The notes beneath the pieces were generated by a model, which had not been told where the DNA came from, searched no databases, and saw nothing but the letters and a program-made list of their open reading frames with translations. Shown piece after piece: positions 1 through 7,724 of a stretch of DNA of 9,157 nucleotides. Both the position numbers and the translations under genes were made by a program. Every line of letters starts with the position of its first letter. Positions within the stretch are counted from its first letter, which is position 1. The stretch is from Actinomycetes bacterium. Lineage in GTDB: Bacteria > Actinomycetota > Acidimicrobiia > Acidimicrobiales > RAAP-2. The stretch is taken from positions 1 to 9,157 of the forward strand of contig JANXTQ010000124.1 in assembly GCA_025352305.1 (NCBI GenBank), written 5' to 3'.

Positions 1-1245
1 TCACCCTCGCCAATACTGTTGCCCTGCTTGGCGGACGAACCATCTGTCTCGCGCGAGGACATTGAACAGTTTCTTTCTGCTCCGGTCAACTTTTATGTTC
101 GCCGGACCCTCGCAGCGCAGATACCCCAAGAACCGAGCGCCGACGCCACAGTTCCCCCCATTTCGGTGAGCGCTCTTCACCGTTCTGCGCTCCAGCGCGC
201 GTATTTAGAGCAACTCGCAACCGTTCTCAGTTCCGAGTTTGCGCTCGGGCACGAAATTCCACCTTTTAGTCACTTCGACCACGAAGCGAGTGCGGACTGC
301 GAAGGTCTTGATTGCGCGTGGCTCCACGTTCATACGTCGTTACTCAGAAACACGATCTTGTTGAGTGAGTCAGCGACCGCAGCCGTGCCACCACAGTTGT
401 GGCACCATCGATTGGGACTGCCCTTGCTCAATCTCGCCGCGTATAACTATGCGTTAGACCAAAGTGATATCGGCGATTTTGAGCACGAGACCGATGTCCA
501 CTCGTCACTTTCTCTCTCCAGCGAACTGAGCGTTACCCGGGTCAGTTCTGGACAGTCGTCGAACTCGTCGCTGCGCTGGGGACGAGGAGACGATGGCTCA
601 CTCGTTGCGACAAGTTTGGTCGCCCGCACTAAGAGCGATCGGGAACCGAGACACCTCCTGCGCCTCGTCGCACAGCTACTACTTCAGAAAATTGATTTTC
701 CCGACGACGACGTATCAGTAATGACGTATTTCTTACCGGACCGGGCAACTGCGTACGCGAGAAAAACCGGCGACGTACTAGCCAACGACTTTCCTCGAAA
801 TCCCTTTATCCGTCTTCGTTATGCAGCAACGTCCCTTCAGGCACGCGCTGACCTGTCGATACTCGTGGAACTGCTGCGCCGATCACGAAGCGAAGTGGTG
901 CCGTTGTTTTCAACGACTTCGATTGCCTTCGTTCGCTACGGCCACAAAGAGGCGCGCGCAGCGTGGCAGACTGGTTTCTCGCAGCCGGGGGAAGCCAACC
1001 AAATAGCTCACCGACTGCTGTTTCCAGCGAACTACGACGATCTTGTTGCTCTGTCCAGCACCGGTGAGGCGCCATTGGCGAACGAACTTCGCCGCGCCCT
1101 AGCCAATGTTGAAGTGTGCGAAATGAATCAGTCGCGACGTTCCCCCGCTCGACGTTGGCGTCAATCGCACCCCACTCTGTGGAGTGGAATAGAGGTCACC
1201 GATTCGTACGAACCCCTTATTGCGAAGAACGCAGCCAACTCGTGA
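1..1245 (+). CDS. recC: RecBCD enzyme subunit RecC, C-terminal part (5' end outside window)
   Basis: This frame is open from base 1 to the TGA at 1243-1245, giving 414 residues, about the last third of a usual RecC (roughly 1,100 aa). RecC is the non-catalytic scaffold of the RecBCD helicase-nuclease; it splits the duplex, feeds the strands to RecB and RecD, and reads Chi. Visible family traits are the FLSAPVNFYVRR segment (fragment residues 24-35), which matches the RecC stretch beginning the C-terminal inactive nuclease-like fold, and a late VPLFSTTS segment (300-307) followed by AW (321-322) and a GE-rich turn. No D...DYK nuclease motif is seen, as expected for this dead fold. The identification also rests on position: the stop overlaps the recB start by four bases. 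The N-terminal part carrying most Chi-contacting residues lies outside the window, so Chi specificity cannot be judged. The first in-frame start-like codon (TTG at 19) is internal and is not a real start. Confidence 0.92.
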   Translation, partial: SPSPILLPCLADEPSVSREDIEQFLSAPVNFYVRRTLAAQIPQEPSADATVPPISVSALHRSALQRAYLEQLATVLSSEFALGHEIPPFSHFDHEASADCEGLDCAWLHVHTSLLRNTILLSESATAAVPPQLWHHRLGLPLLNLAAYNYALDQSDIGDFEHETDVHSSLSLSSELSVTRVSSGQSSNSSLRWGRGDDGSLVATSLVARTKSDREPRHLLRLVAQLLLQKIDFPDDDVSVMTYFLPDRATAYARKTGDVLANDFPRNPFIRLRYAATSLQARADLSILVELLRRSRSEVVPLFSTTSIAFVRYGHKEARAAWQTGFSQPGEANQIAHRLLFPANYDDLVALSSTGEAPLANELRRALANVEVCEMNQSRRSPARRWRQSHPTLWSGIEVTDSYEPLIAKNAANS

Positions 1246-4200
1246 GCGGCGTCTTTGATCCCTACAACTCGTCCATGGGCGAGATCGAGGATCTTCTCGT
1301 CATCAGTGCCAGTGCGGGAACGGGCAAGACGTGGATGATTACGCACCTCGCCGCGCGTTGGCTACTCGAAGAAAATCACGAACCGAGCGAATTGCTGATG
1401 GTCACTTTCTCTCGCGCGTCGGCCGGAGAGTTGAAGTCGCGACTGCGGCGCCGATTTGTAGAGATCGGCACTCAGATTGATCGAATGTGCCTTCAATCTG
1501 ACAGCGGTTCGCGTGAGCACGGCGCGCACCCCGCGTGGGTTGAGGCGTTGCAGAGGTTCGCCGACACGATTGGTCCCGACGCACTTCGATCGCGATATCG
1601 CGAGGTTATGTCTCGCCTCGACGAGGTAAACGCACGCACGATTCATTCCTTCGCCGCCGCGCTCAACGATTCAGTCGAAGCGGACGTTATGGCCGGAGGC
1701 GAACTTCGTCGGCGCGCAGTTAACGAAGTCGTCACTCGACGCATCACGTCGCAGGATTCTCAGTTGCTCGAATTACTTGAATTTCTTGACGCGTCGGACT
1801 CGAAAGATCTGAAGACTCCGGGCGCCGAACGCATCGCGAAAAACTTGGTCAGCGCGCTCAGTGCCGTCGAGAGCGCGGGTGGCTTCGTTGGAGATCGCGT
1901 GGGTTTTTGGAACGACAACCCCGATAGTTCCGAGATGGCTTCTCGAGCCGTGGAACTGCTTCATGAGGCGTGGGTGCGCCTTCAGGTCTTGCAAGAACTC
2001 GAGGGCCAGACAACGTTCGACCAGCTGATCTCTCGGCTGCATCACGAAATAACCAACGACGCGGGTGTGCTGGCGGTTCGACTGCGCGAGAGTTTCCAAC
2101 TCGTTCTCATTGACGAATTCCAAGATACCGATCTGCTGCAGTGGGAAATTTTCGACGCGGCGTTTCGCCGAGGCGACAATCCCGTGCCGATAATTATCGT
2201 GGGCGACCCCAAACAGGCCATCTACGGCTTTCGCGGCGGCGATGTCAGCGTCTTTCAGCGGGTCGCTCAGATTCAGTCCACGACCAGCAACGAGCGACAG
2301 CCCCTTCACATGGAGTTGACGACGAACTACCGCTCGAGTTCGGGTTTGCTCAGCGGGCTGCAGGACCTGTTCACTCACGCCAACACCATCGGCTGGCACT
2401 TCTCGCGTGACGAAGGAGCCGATCCCGTGCTCTTTGTGCCGGTCGCTGCGAGTGACGCTCACGCGAGCGATCGCGGCCTACTCGTTGTTCGCCACGGCGA
2501 AGGGATAAAGAGCGTCGATGATTCAATAGTTCGCGATGTTCGATCGGCTGTTCGCTCGCTGATTGACGTGCACGGCGTGGCGCCGAGCGATATTGCGGTG
2601 CTGTGTGCGCGACAGTTCACCCTGAACCTTTTGCGACGCGGATTTGAACGAGACGGCATCAAAACGGTTTCGGCCGGGGCCGTGTCGGTATTCGTCTCGG
2701 ACGCAGCACATCAGTTGCGCAGCCTGTTGTGGATTATCTGTGACGCTCGGGATCCTCGTCGCGCGGCGCTACGCAGAGCAACGTGGTTTGTCGATGTTTC
2801 TGAGAAGGAACTCTTACGAATGTCGAGCGACGTGAACGAACTCGGTGTCAGTGCGTGGGCGAGACGAACACTGTCGGGCGAACTGCTGGCGCGCCTTCGA
2901 GCGAGCGGTGACGCAGATCGGAACTGGACCGACCTCGAGCACCTCTTTGATGTCCTGGCCAATCAGTTCTCGGGGGCTTTGGCCCCGAGTCAACTGTTGG
3001 CTCGGCTCGACGCATTGATGGTTGAAGCCACCGATGCGCTGGAGCGAAATGACGACGCGCAACGTCGCGTGGAAAGTGACCAAGACGCACTTCGACTGAT
3101 GACCATTCATGCGGCGAAGGGCCTCGAATTTCCGATCGTGCTGATTGCCGACGTGGAGCAGTCGTCGATGAGTCGAGGAGTGTCGACATGGACGTCGCCG
3201 ACGGGTCGGGTGCTGGACGAAGATTCCCTACTGGGTTCAGGGTCGAAGCAGTCGCCGGCGACTCGAGCAAAACAGGACGAAGCGCGCCGGCTGATTTACG
3301 TTGCCCTTACGCGCGCCGAACGACTGTGCGTCCTGTGGGCTCACGACGGAGCCGCCCAGTGGAGTGAACTGAGTGCCGCGTGGTCCCCGAACGAACTCAG
3401 TAGTGCCCGTCGAGAGGCGCTCGTTGGCCCCTTGGAGATTGCGAGCGGCGTACTCGCTCCAGCGCGTGCACGAGTCATCACTCGTGAGCCGACGTTGCGT
3501 GAACTACCCGATATGGCTGAGCATCTGCGTCGATGGAGTTACAGCGCACTGAACGTAAAGGCGCCAGGAACTGAACACCATGACGCCGCGGCCGGCGCGG
3601 CCTACGACGCGGGAGCGTGGGGCGAAGATCTTGTGGGCGACGATGACGTTGATACCGACGTCGAACTCTTTGACGGCCTGTCCGGAACAACGCTCGGTAA
3701 CGCCATCCACCGAGTTTTTGAGACCTGCGTTGGCCACATTCGAAGTAGCGACATCGTGGCGTTGAGCGCGGCCATCAACGACGCGTGGCACGAGCATGGT
3801 CTGGCCCCCGCGTCTAACGCCGTCACGGCGAGCTTTGTGACCCTGCTGAGCCGTTCACTCGGTGCACAGTTTGACAACGGTTCTCTCGACGATTTCGTCG
3901 GAGCCAAGCGGGTTTCTTCGGAGATGCGATTTACCTTGCCCCTCGGATCGTTGGCGGGCTCGCGATTAGCGGCTCTGAGCGAACTCGTCGCCGACGGTGA
4001 TAGTCAGGGTCCCTTTCGAGAATTTTTCGCCAATACGGCTCGCTCCACCGCTCACTCCACGCAAATGCTCGAAGGATTTTTGACCGGCTCCATCGACCTC
4101 GTGGCCGAAGTGGAATCTTCTACAGGTTCTCAATTTGTGATTGTGGATTACAAGAGCAACAAACTCACTCAGTCAACGAACTACGAGCCGGCAAGTTTGA

Positions 4201-4439
4201 ACGTCGAAATGGCTCACTCCGCCTACCCCCTGCAAGCTCTGCTCTATCAAATTGCCCTCCATCGATATTTGCGGGGCCGCTTGGCAAACTACGACCCCGC
4301 TCAAACTCTCGGCGGTGTGTGTTACCTCTACGTTCGCGGTGCCGCGCAGGCTCACAGTGCACAGAGTGGGATCGCTACGTGGCTTATTCCGAGCAACGTT
4401 GTCGTCGCTGCTTCAGAATTATTGGCGGGCACTCAATGA
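1242..4439 (+). CDS. recB: RecBCD enzyme subunit RecB (3'-5' helicase and nuclease)
   Basis: RecB is the SF1A 3'-5' helicase and sole nuclease of RecBCD. The protein is 1,065 aa from GTG 1242, somewhat shorter than E. coli RecB (1,180) and near mycobacterial size. Helicase motifs in order: Walker A GTGKT (26-30), TIHSF near 133-137, Walker B DEFQDTD (291-297), GDPKQAIYGFRG (321-332), NYR (362-364), TIHAAKGLEFP (621-631) and YVALTRAE (686-693). RRWSYSAL (763-770) leads into an acidic linker (about 794-812). The C-terminal nuclease is complete: GNAIH with His823, GSID with Asp952, DYKSN with Asp969 and Lys971, then Gln998 and Tyr1002 of the QxxxY motif. GTG 1242 is chosen because it overlaps the recC TGA as GTGA; the frame is open further upstream, but that lies inside recC. 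ATG 1275 is a less likely start. No strong Shine-Dalgarno is seen, so translation is probably coupled to recC. Confidence 0.96.
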   Translation: MSGVFDPYNSSMGEIEDLLVISASAGTGKTWMITHLAARWLLEENHEPSELLMVTFSRASAGELKSRLRRRFVEIGTQIDRMCLQSDSGSREHGAHPAWVEALQRFADTIGPDALRSRYREVMSRLDEVNARTIHSFAAALNDSVEADVMAGGELRRRAVNEVVTRRITSQDSQLLELLEFLDASDSKDLKTPGAERIAKNLVSALSAVESAGGFVGDRVGFWNDNPDSSEMASRAVELLHEAWVRLQVLQELEGQTTFDQLISRLHHEITNDAGVLAVRLRESFQLVLIDEFQDTDLLQWEIFDAAFRRGDNPVPIIIVGDPKQAIYGFRGGDVSVFQRVAQIQSTTSNERQPLHMELTTNYRSSSGLLSGLQDLFTHANTIGWHFSRDEGADPVLFVPVAASDAHASDRGLLVVRHGEGIKSVDDSIVRDVRSAVRSLIDVHGVAPSDIAVLCARQFTLNLLRRGFERDGIKTVSAGAVSVFVSDAAHQLRSLLWIICDARDPRRAALRRATWFVDVSEKELLRMSSDVNELGVSAWARRTLSGELLARLRASGDADRNWTDLEHLFDVLANQFSGALAPSQLLARLDALMVEATDALERNDDAQRRVESDQDALRLMTIHAAKGLEFPIVLIADVEQSSMSRGVSTWTSPTGRVLDEDSLLGSGSKQSPATRAKQDEARRLIYVALTRAERLCVLWAHDGAAQWSELSAAWSPNELSSARREALVGPLEIASGVLAPARARVITREPTLRELPDMAEHLRRWSYSALNVKAPGTEHHDAAAGAAYDAGAWGEDLVGDDDVDTDVELFDGLSGTTLGNAIHRVFETCVGHIRSSDIVALSAAINDAWHEHGLAPASNAVTASFVTLLSRSLGAQFDNGSLDDFVGAKRVSSEMRFTLPLGSLAGSRLAALSELVADGDSQGPFREFFANTARSTAHSTQMLEGFLTGSIDLVAEVESSTGSQFVIVDYKSNKLTQSTNYEPASLNVEMAHSAYPLQALLYQIALHRYLRGRLANYDPAQTLGGVCYLYVRGAAQAHSAQSGIATWLIPSNVVVAASELLAGTQ
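2488..2502 (+). repeat. Copy 1 of a 15-base exact repeat with inverted-repeat core, inside recB
   Basis: TTCGCCACGGCGAAG contains TTCGCC-AC-GGCGAA, two 6-base arms around a 2-base centre. The same 15 bases recur at 7168 in hss. In both genes the same frame is used and encodes R-H-G-E. It may be chance plus codon bias. Confidence 0.4.
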
Positions 4440-6226
4440 ACGAACTACTAGTGCGCTGGGGGGCCAACTCATCGTGGGAAGCATATTTTGACGAATCAGA
4501 TCGCCTCGTGGTTGAGTCGCTCGTTCGCCGAGCGAACGATGAAAACGGCGAAGGTCGAGATCTGGAAATCGACGACGACGAATTTCTCTTCACCCTCCTG
4601 CTGCTGGCACGCGCGTCTCGACTCGAGCACGTCGCGCTCAGTCTCACTAGCGACGATCTAGAGGCGCACCTGCGCGACCTGGGCGCGCCCGTTTCTATCG
4701 CGAGCGCTGTGCAGCACGCACTGCGGATGCGTGAGCATCCACTGAACGTTCTCGTTCAGTGGTCTGAACTCGATCAACCCGTATCGATGACGGGTCCGAG
4801 CGTTGTGGTTGCAACACGTAACGACGTACCGACGTACCTCTACTTTCGACGCCTCGCACACGCGGAGTGGCGCCTGACGCGCGCACTCGTTGATGCTCAC
4901 GATCGCCCCATGGATGACCCACTGAATCTCTTCACTGCCACGGCGCACGGTCTGAGCGACCCCAGTGCCCGCGAGGTCGCCCGTCGCCTGGCTCAACACC
5001 GCATCTCCGTCGTCACTGGTGGACCGGGTACGGGTAAGACCACCACGATCAGTCATGTGCTGCACGAGCTATCCAAGCAAGCCACCGCTCAAGGCGCACC
5101 GCTTTTCGTAGCCCTCGCTGCACCCACGGCGAAGGCCGCCGTGCGACTTCGTGAAGCCCTCGATCAAGCCCTAGGACTCGACGAGCATTCCACGGTGCAC
5201 ATTGACGAGCGCAGCGGATCGCTTCATCGCCTCTTGGCACTACGCGCGGATCGCGACGTGGGCACCGAGCCCCTCGAACACAATCTCATCGTGGTGGATG
5301 AAGTATCCATGAGCGAACTAACGATGCTGGACCAACTCGTTGCGCGCGCGAGTGAAAAAACGCGAATTGTTCTCGTGGGTGACTCGCACCAATTGGCCTC
5401 CGTCAACGTTGGAGCGGCGCTCCGCGACATTGTGGAAGCCGCGAACAGCGGTGCACTCAGCGACCTGGTCACCTCACTCAGCCACAACTGGCGGAGCGGG
5501 TCCGCCATTGTGGAACTGGCCAACGCCATCAACGCGGGCGATGCGAAATTGGTGGCCGAGGTCGCTCGAACGCATCAGGAGTCGGTTCACATTGCCAGTA
5601 GTCGAGAGGCAGCCGAATCCAGTGCCCTCGCTCACGCTCGGCGCTTACGCGACGTCGCCGCCAGCGCGGACGCCGACGCGGCGCTGCGCGCTGTGGGGTC
5701 ATTCGTGGTGCTGGGTGCAATGCGACGAGGTGAGGGTTCAGTTCAGTGGTGGAACAGTCGAATTGAGCCGCAGATTCGCACCGAGGATGACGCCGGTGAG
5801 CGCTTCGCCGTCGGCACGCCGGTGCTCGTGACAAAAAACGAGTTCGGTAGTGAGCCCGGAAAACTCGCCAACGGGGATCTGGGCGTCCAGTTAGGTGGCG
5901 TCGACAAATGTGTGGTCTTTAGCGTTCACGACCTCTCGCGACGTCGCGTGAGCGAACAGCTCGGCGAAGCCACGGCGGCGTGGGCCATCACCATTCACAA
6001 ATCTCAAGGCAGCGAGTACGACGAGGTCATTGTTTCGCTACCCGAATATGACGTATCGATACTGACTCGTGAACTGCTCTACACCGCGGTGACGCGCGCG
6101 CGCCACCGCGTGAACGTGTTAGCCAGTTTCGAGACCATTGAGCGAGTTCTCGCGCGAAGAATCGAACGGGTCAGCGGTCTCGCGCTGCGCGCTCACGCGC
6201 TACGCGACGCCCATTCAACTCATTGA
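4436..6226 (+). CDS. recD: RecBCD enzyme subunit RecD (5'-3' helicase)
   Basis: RecD is the SF1B 5'-3' motor of RecBCD and works on the opposite strand from RecB. The protein is 596 aa, close to E. coli RecD (608). Motifs seen: Walker A GGPGTGKT (195-202), Walker B DEVSM (288-292), GDSHQLASV (315-323), NWRS (from 351), AITIHKSQGSEYD (517-529) and YTAVTRAR (549-556). The roughly 190 residues before Walker A form the N-terminal domain that in the family contacts RecC. The length and the direct downstream position to recB point to RecBC-associated RecD, not the stand-alone RecD2 type, which has a longer N-terminus. The ATG at 4436 overlaps the recB TGA as ATGA, and only a weak GGCGGG lies upstream, so re-initiation after recB is likely. 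The frame stays open upstream to 4319, but that is inside recB and was rejected. Confidence 0.96.
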   Translation: MNELLVRWGANSSWEAYFDESDRLVVESLVRRANDENGEGRDLEIDDDEFLFTLLLLARASRLEHVALSLTSDDLEAHLRDLGAPVSIASAVQHALRMREHPLNVLVQWSELDQPVSMTGPSVVVATRNDVPTYLYFRRLAHAEWRLTRALVDAHDRPMDDPLNLFTATAHGLSDPSAREVARRLAQHRISVVTGGPGTGKTTTISHVLHELSKQATAQGAPLFVALAAPTAKAAVRLREALDQALGLDEHSTVHIDERSGSLHRLLALRADRDVGTEPLEHNLIVVDEVSMSELTMLDQLVARASEKTRIVLVGDSHQLASVNVGAALRDIVEAANSGALSDLVTSLSHNWRSGSAIVELANAINAGDAKLVAEVARTHQESVHIASSREAAESSALAHARRLRDVAASADADAALRAVGSFVVLGAMRRGEGSVQWWNSRIEPQIRTEDDAGERFAVGTPVLVTKNEFGSEPGKLANGDLGVQLGGVDKCVVFSVHDLSRRRVSEQLGEATAAWAITIHKSQGSEYDEVIVSLPEYDVSILTRELLYTAVTRARHRVNVLASFETIERVLARRIERVSGLALRAHALRDAHSTH

Positions 6227-6257
6227 GTAGGATTCACCGGCTCCACAGAGCACGAAC

Positions 6258-6262
6258 GGAGG
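6258..6262 (+). promoter_or_regulatory. Shine-Dalgarno of hss
   Basis: GGAGG lies seven bases before the TTG at 6270, the ideal distance. It fixes this rare start codon and is far stronger than anything in front of recB, recD or the permease gene, which rely on overlaps. hss can therefore be translated independently of recD. Confidence 0.85.
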
Positions 6263-6269
6263 AACTTCA

Positions 6270-7724
6270 TTGGGCGAGTTGCACACACCGAATCGCGTCG
6301 TTGTCTTAGGGTGCGGTTCCGTTGCCCAATGTCTCATTCCACTTCTCCTCGAACATTTTGATCTGTCACCACACTGCGTCACGGTGATTGAGAGCCGCGA
6401 TAACGCCGCGCGTATTAAGACGTCCCTGGAGCGTGGGGTTACCTATGTCCGCCACGAAATAACTCGCGACAATCTGGTGAACACCCTCGAGACACATCTC
6501 GCGGCGGGCGACCTGCTGATTGACTTGGCGTGGAACATTGAACTCAGCGAACTACTGAGTTGGTGTCGAAACAACTCGGTGCGCTATCTCAATACGTCCG
6601 TTGAAATCTGGGATCCCTACGACGATCCCGCGTCACTCAGCCCCGCCGAACGCACGTTGTATTGGCGTCACATGGGTCTGCGGCGACTGATTGACTCGTG
6701 GCCCGACAACGAGGGAGCGCCGGCTGTGGTGGAGCACGGTGCCAATCCGGGTCTCGTCAGCCATTTCACCAAGCAGGCTCTGCGTGAAATCGCCGAAGCG
6801 GTGTTACGTGACGGACATCTTGCGGAGCGTCACGGTGAAATTAAAAAGAGTTTGGTAAACGAGGATTTTGCGCGTTTGGCCATGTATCTCGACGTCACGA
6901 CCATTCACATTGCCGAGCGCGACACGCAAATTTCGAATGTTCCTAAACAGGTCGGCGAGTTCGTCAACACCTGGTCGGTCGACGGCTTTTACGAAGAGGG
7001 CGTGGCGCCCGCGGAGATGGGTTGGGGAACTCATGAACGCCGCCTGCCCGCGCTCGCGCATCAACACGGCGAGGAGGGCCCGGGTAATCAGATCTGTCTC
7101 GCCCAAATGGCGCACAAGACCCTCGTTCGTTCCATCGTGCCCTCGGGACCGATCCTGGCCATGGTTATTCGCCACGGCGAAGCGTTCACGATCTGCGATC
7201 ACCTCACCGTGTGGGACGGCGACACGGCGATATATCGCCCGACCGTGCACTACGCGTACTGTCCGAGTGACGCCGCGTGGGCCAGCTTCGTGGAACTTGA
7301 GGGCAATCAGTATCAGTACCCCGACAATCAGCGGATCATGAATGACGACATCGTGTCGGGTCGTGACGAACTGGGTGTGCTGGTTATGGGTCATCCGTAT
7401 AAGGCGTGGTGGACGGGAATGCGCACGACGATTGACGAAGCTCGGGGCGTTGCGCCGCACCAAAACGCCACGACGGTACAAGTCGCTGCCTCGATACTCG
7501 GTGCGATCGACTGGATACTTCGAAATGAGCAGGGCGGCGTTCGCGTTCCGGACGAACTTCCCTACGAACAGGTTCTGGCGGTCGCTCGTCCCTACGTAGG
7601 AACTCTGTGGTCGGGTCCGCTGGACTGGGATCCCCTCAGCACTCGGGCGGACTGGTTTGATTCGTGGTCCCAGCACGAACTTGACCGAGACGACCCGTGG
7701 CAGTTCGCCAACTTTGTGGCCTAA
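6270..7724 (+). CDS. hss: Homospermidine synthase
   Basis: The 484-aa product matches the bacterial homospermidine synthase family (about 480 aa; saccharopine dehydrogenase-like fold). The enzyme is cytosolic and NAD-dependent; it joins aminobutyl units from putrescine (or spermidine plus putrescine) into sym-homospermidine. An N-terminal Rossmann loop GCGSVAQ (14-20) binds NAD. Family segments follow: YLNTSVEIWDPY, EHGANPGLVSHF (155-166), NTWSVDGFYEEG with Trp235 and Glu243, then AEMGWGTHER and WTGMRTTIDEAR. By spacing, Trp235 and Glu243 correspond to Trp229 and Glu237 of the Blastochloris viridis enzyme, reported there as substrate-site residues; that mapping was done by eye. The TTG start is set by the Shine-Dalgarno at 6258. 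The gene begins 43 bases after recD with no clear promoter or terminator between, so readthrough from recBCD is likely. Its stop abuts the stop of the opposing permease gene. A carboxy(nor)spermidine dehydrogenase is a less likely alternative because those proteins are shorter. Confidence 0.9.
   Translation: MGELHTPNRVVVLGCGSVAQCLIPLLLEHFDLSPHCVTVIESRDNAARIKTSLERGVTYVRHEITRDNLVNTLETHLAAGDLLIDLAWNIELSELLSWCRNNSVRYLNTSVEIWDPYDDPASLSPAERTLYWRHMGLRRLIDSWPDNEGAPAVVEHGANPGLVSHFTKQALREIAEAVLRDGHLAERHGEIKKSLVNEDFARLAMYLDVTTIHIAERDTQISNVPKQVGEFVNTWSVDGFYEEGVAPAEMGWGTHERRLPALAHQHGEEGPGNQICLAQMAHKTLVRSIVPSGPILAMVIRHGEAFTICDHLTVWDGDTAIYRPTVHYAYCPSDAAWASFVELEGNQYQYPDNQRIMNDDIVSGRDELGVLVMGHPYKAWWTGMRTTIDEARGVAPHQNATTVQVAASILGAIDWILRNEQGGVRVPDELPYEQVLAVARPYVGTLWSGPLDWDPLSTRADWFDSWSQHELDRDDPWQFANFVA
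7168..7182 (+). repeat. Copy 2 of the 15-base exact repeat, inside hss
   Basis: Identical to 2488-2502, including the 6-base arms. It is in frame within hss, encoding I-R-H-G-E. No role is known or visible. Confidence 0.4.

Noticed and set aside
1590..1603. Perfect 14-base palindrome TCGCGATATCGCGA in recB
   Set aside because: About one 14-base palindrome in two windows of this size is expected by chance, and more in GC-rich DNA; there is no second copy or regulatory context.
1773..2462. 229-codon open frame on the minus strand opposite recB
   Set aside because: Also codon-aligned with recB and open for the same reason; it lies over the conserved Walker B and GDPKQ motifs of RecB.
2969..2989. 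GC-rich hairpin, CTCGGGG and CCCCGAG arms around a 7-base loop
   Set aside because: It lies deep inside recB, is not followed by a T-run, and encodes ordinary protein; a chance structure in GC-rich coding sequence is enough.
3340..4460. Recurring GAACT...AGTGC-like words (for example near 3364, 3399 and 4441) as a possible Chi or spaced repeat
   Set aside because: They encode varied Glu/Asn-Glu-Leu stretches with different spacing, and the likeness follows from favoured codons. The window is too small to test for a true Chi.
5937..5948. 12-base palindrome CGCGACGTCGCG in recD
   Set aside because: Expected several times by chance at this length and composition, and it is inside coding sequence.
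6240..6251. Small hairpin GCTC-CACA-GAGC in the recD-hss gap, possible terminator
   Set aside because: Only four base pairs, and no T-run follows. It is too weak to be a terminator.
6804..7676. 290-codon open frame on the minus strand opposite hss
   Set aside because: Its codons are exactly the reverse complements of hss codons, so it stays open simply because hss avoids TTA, CTA and TCA. The translation has no recognisable domain, while hss is clearly real.
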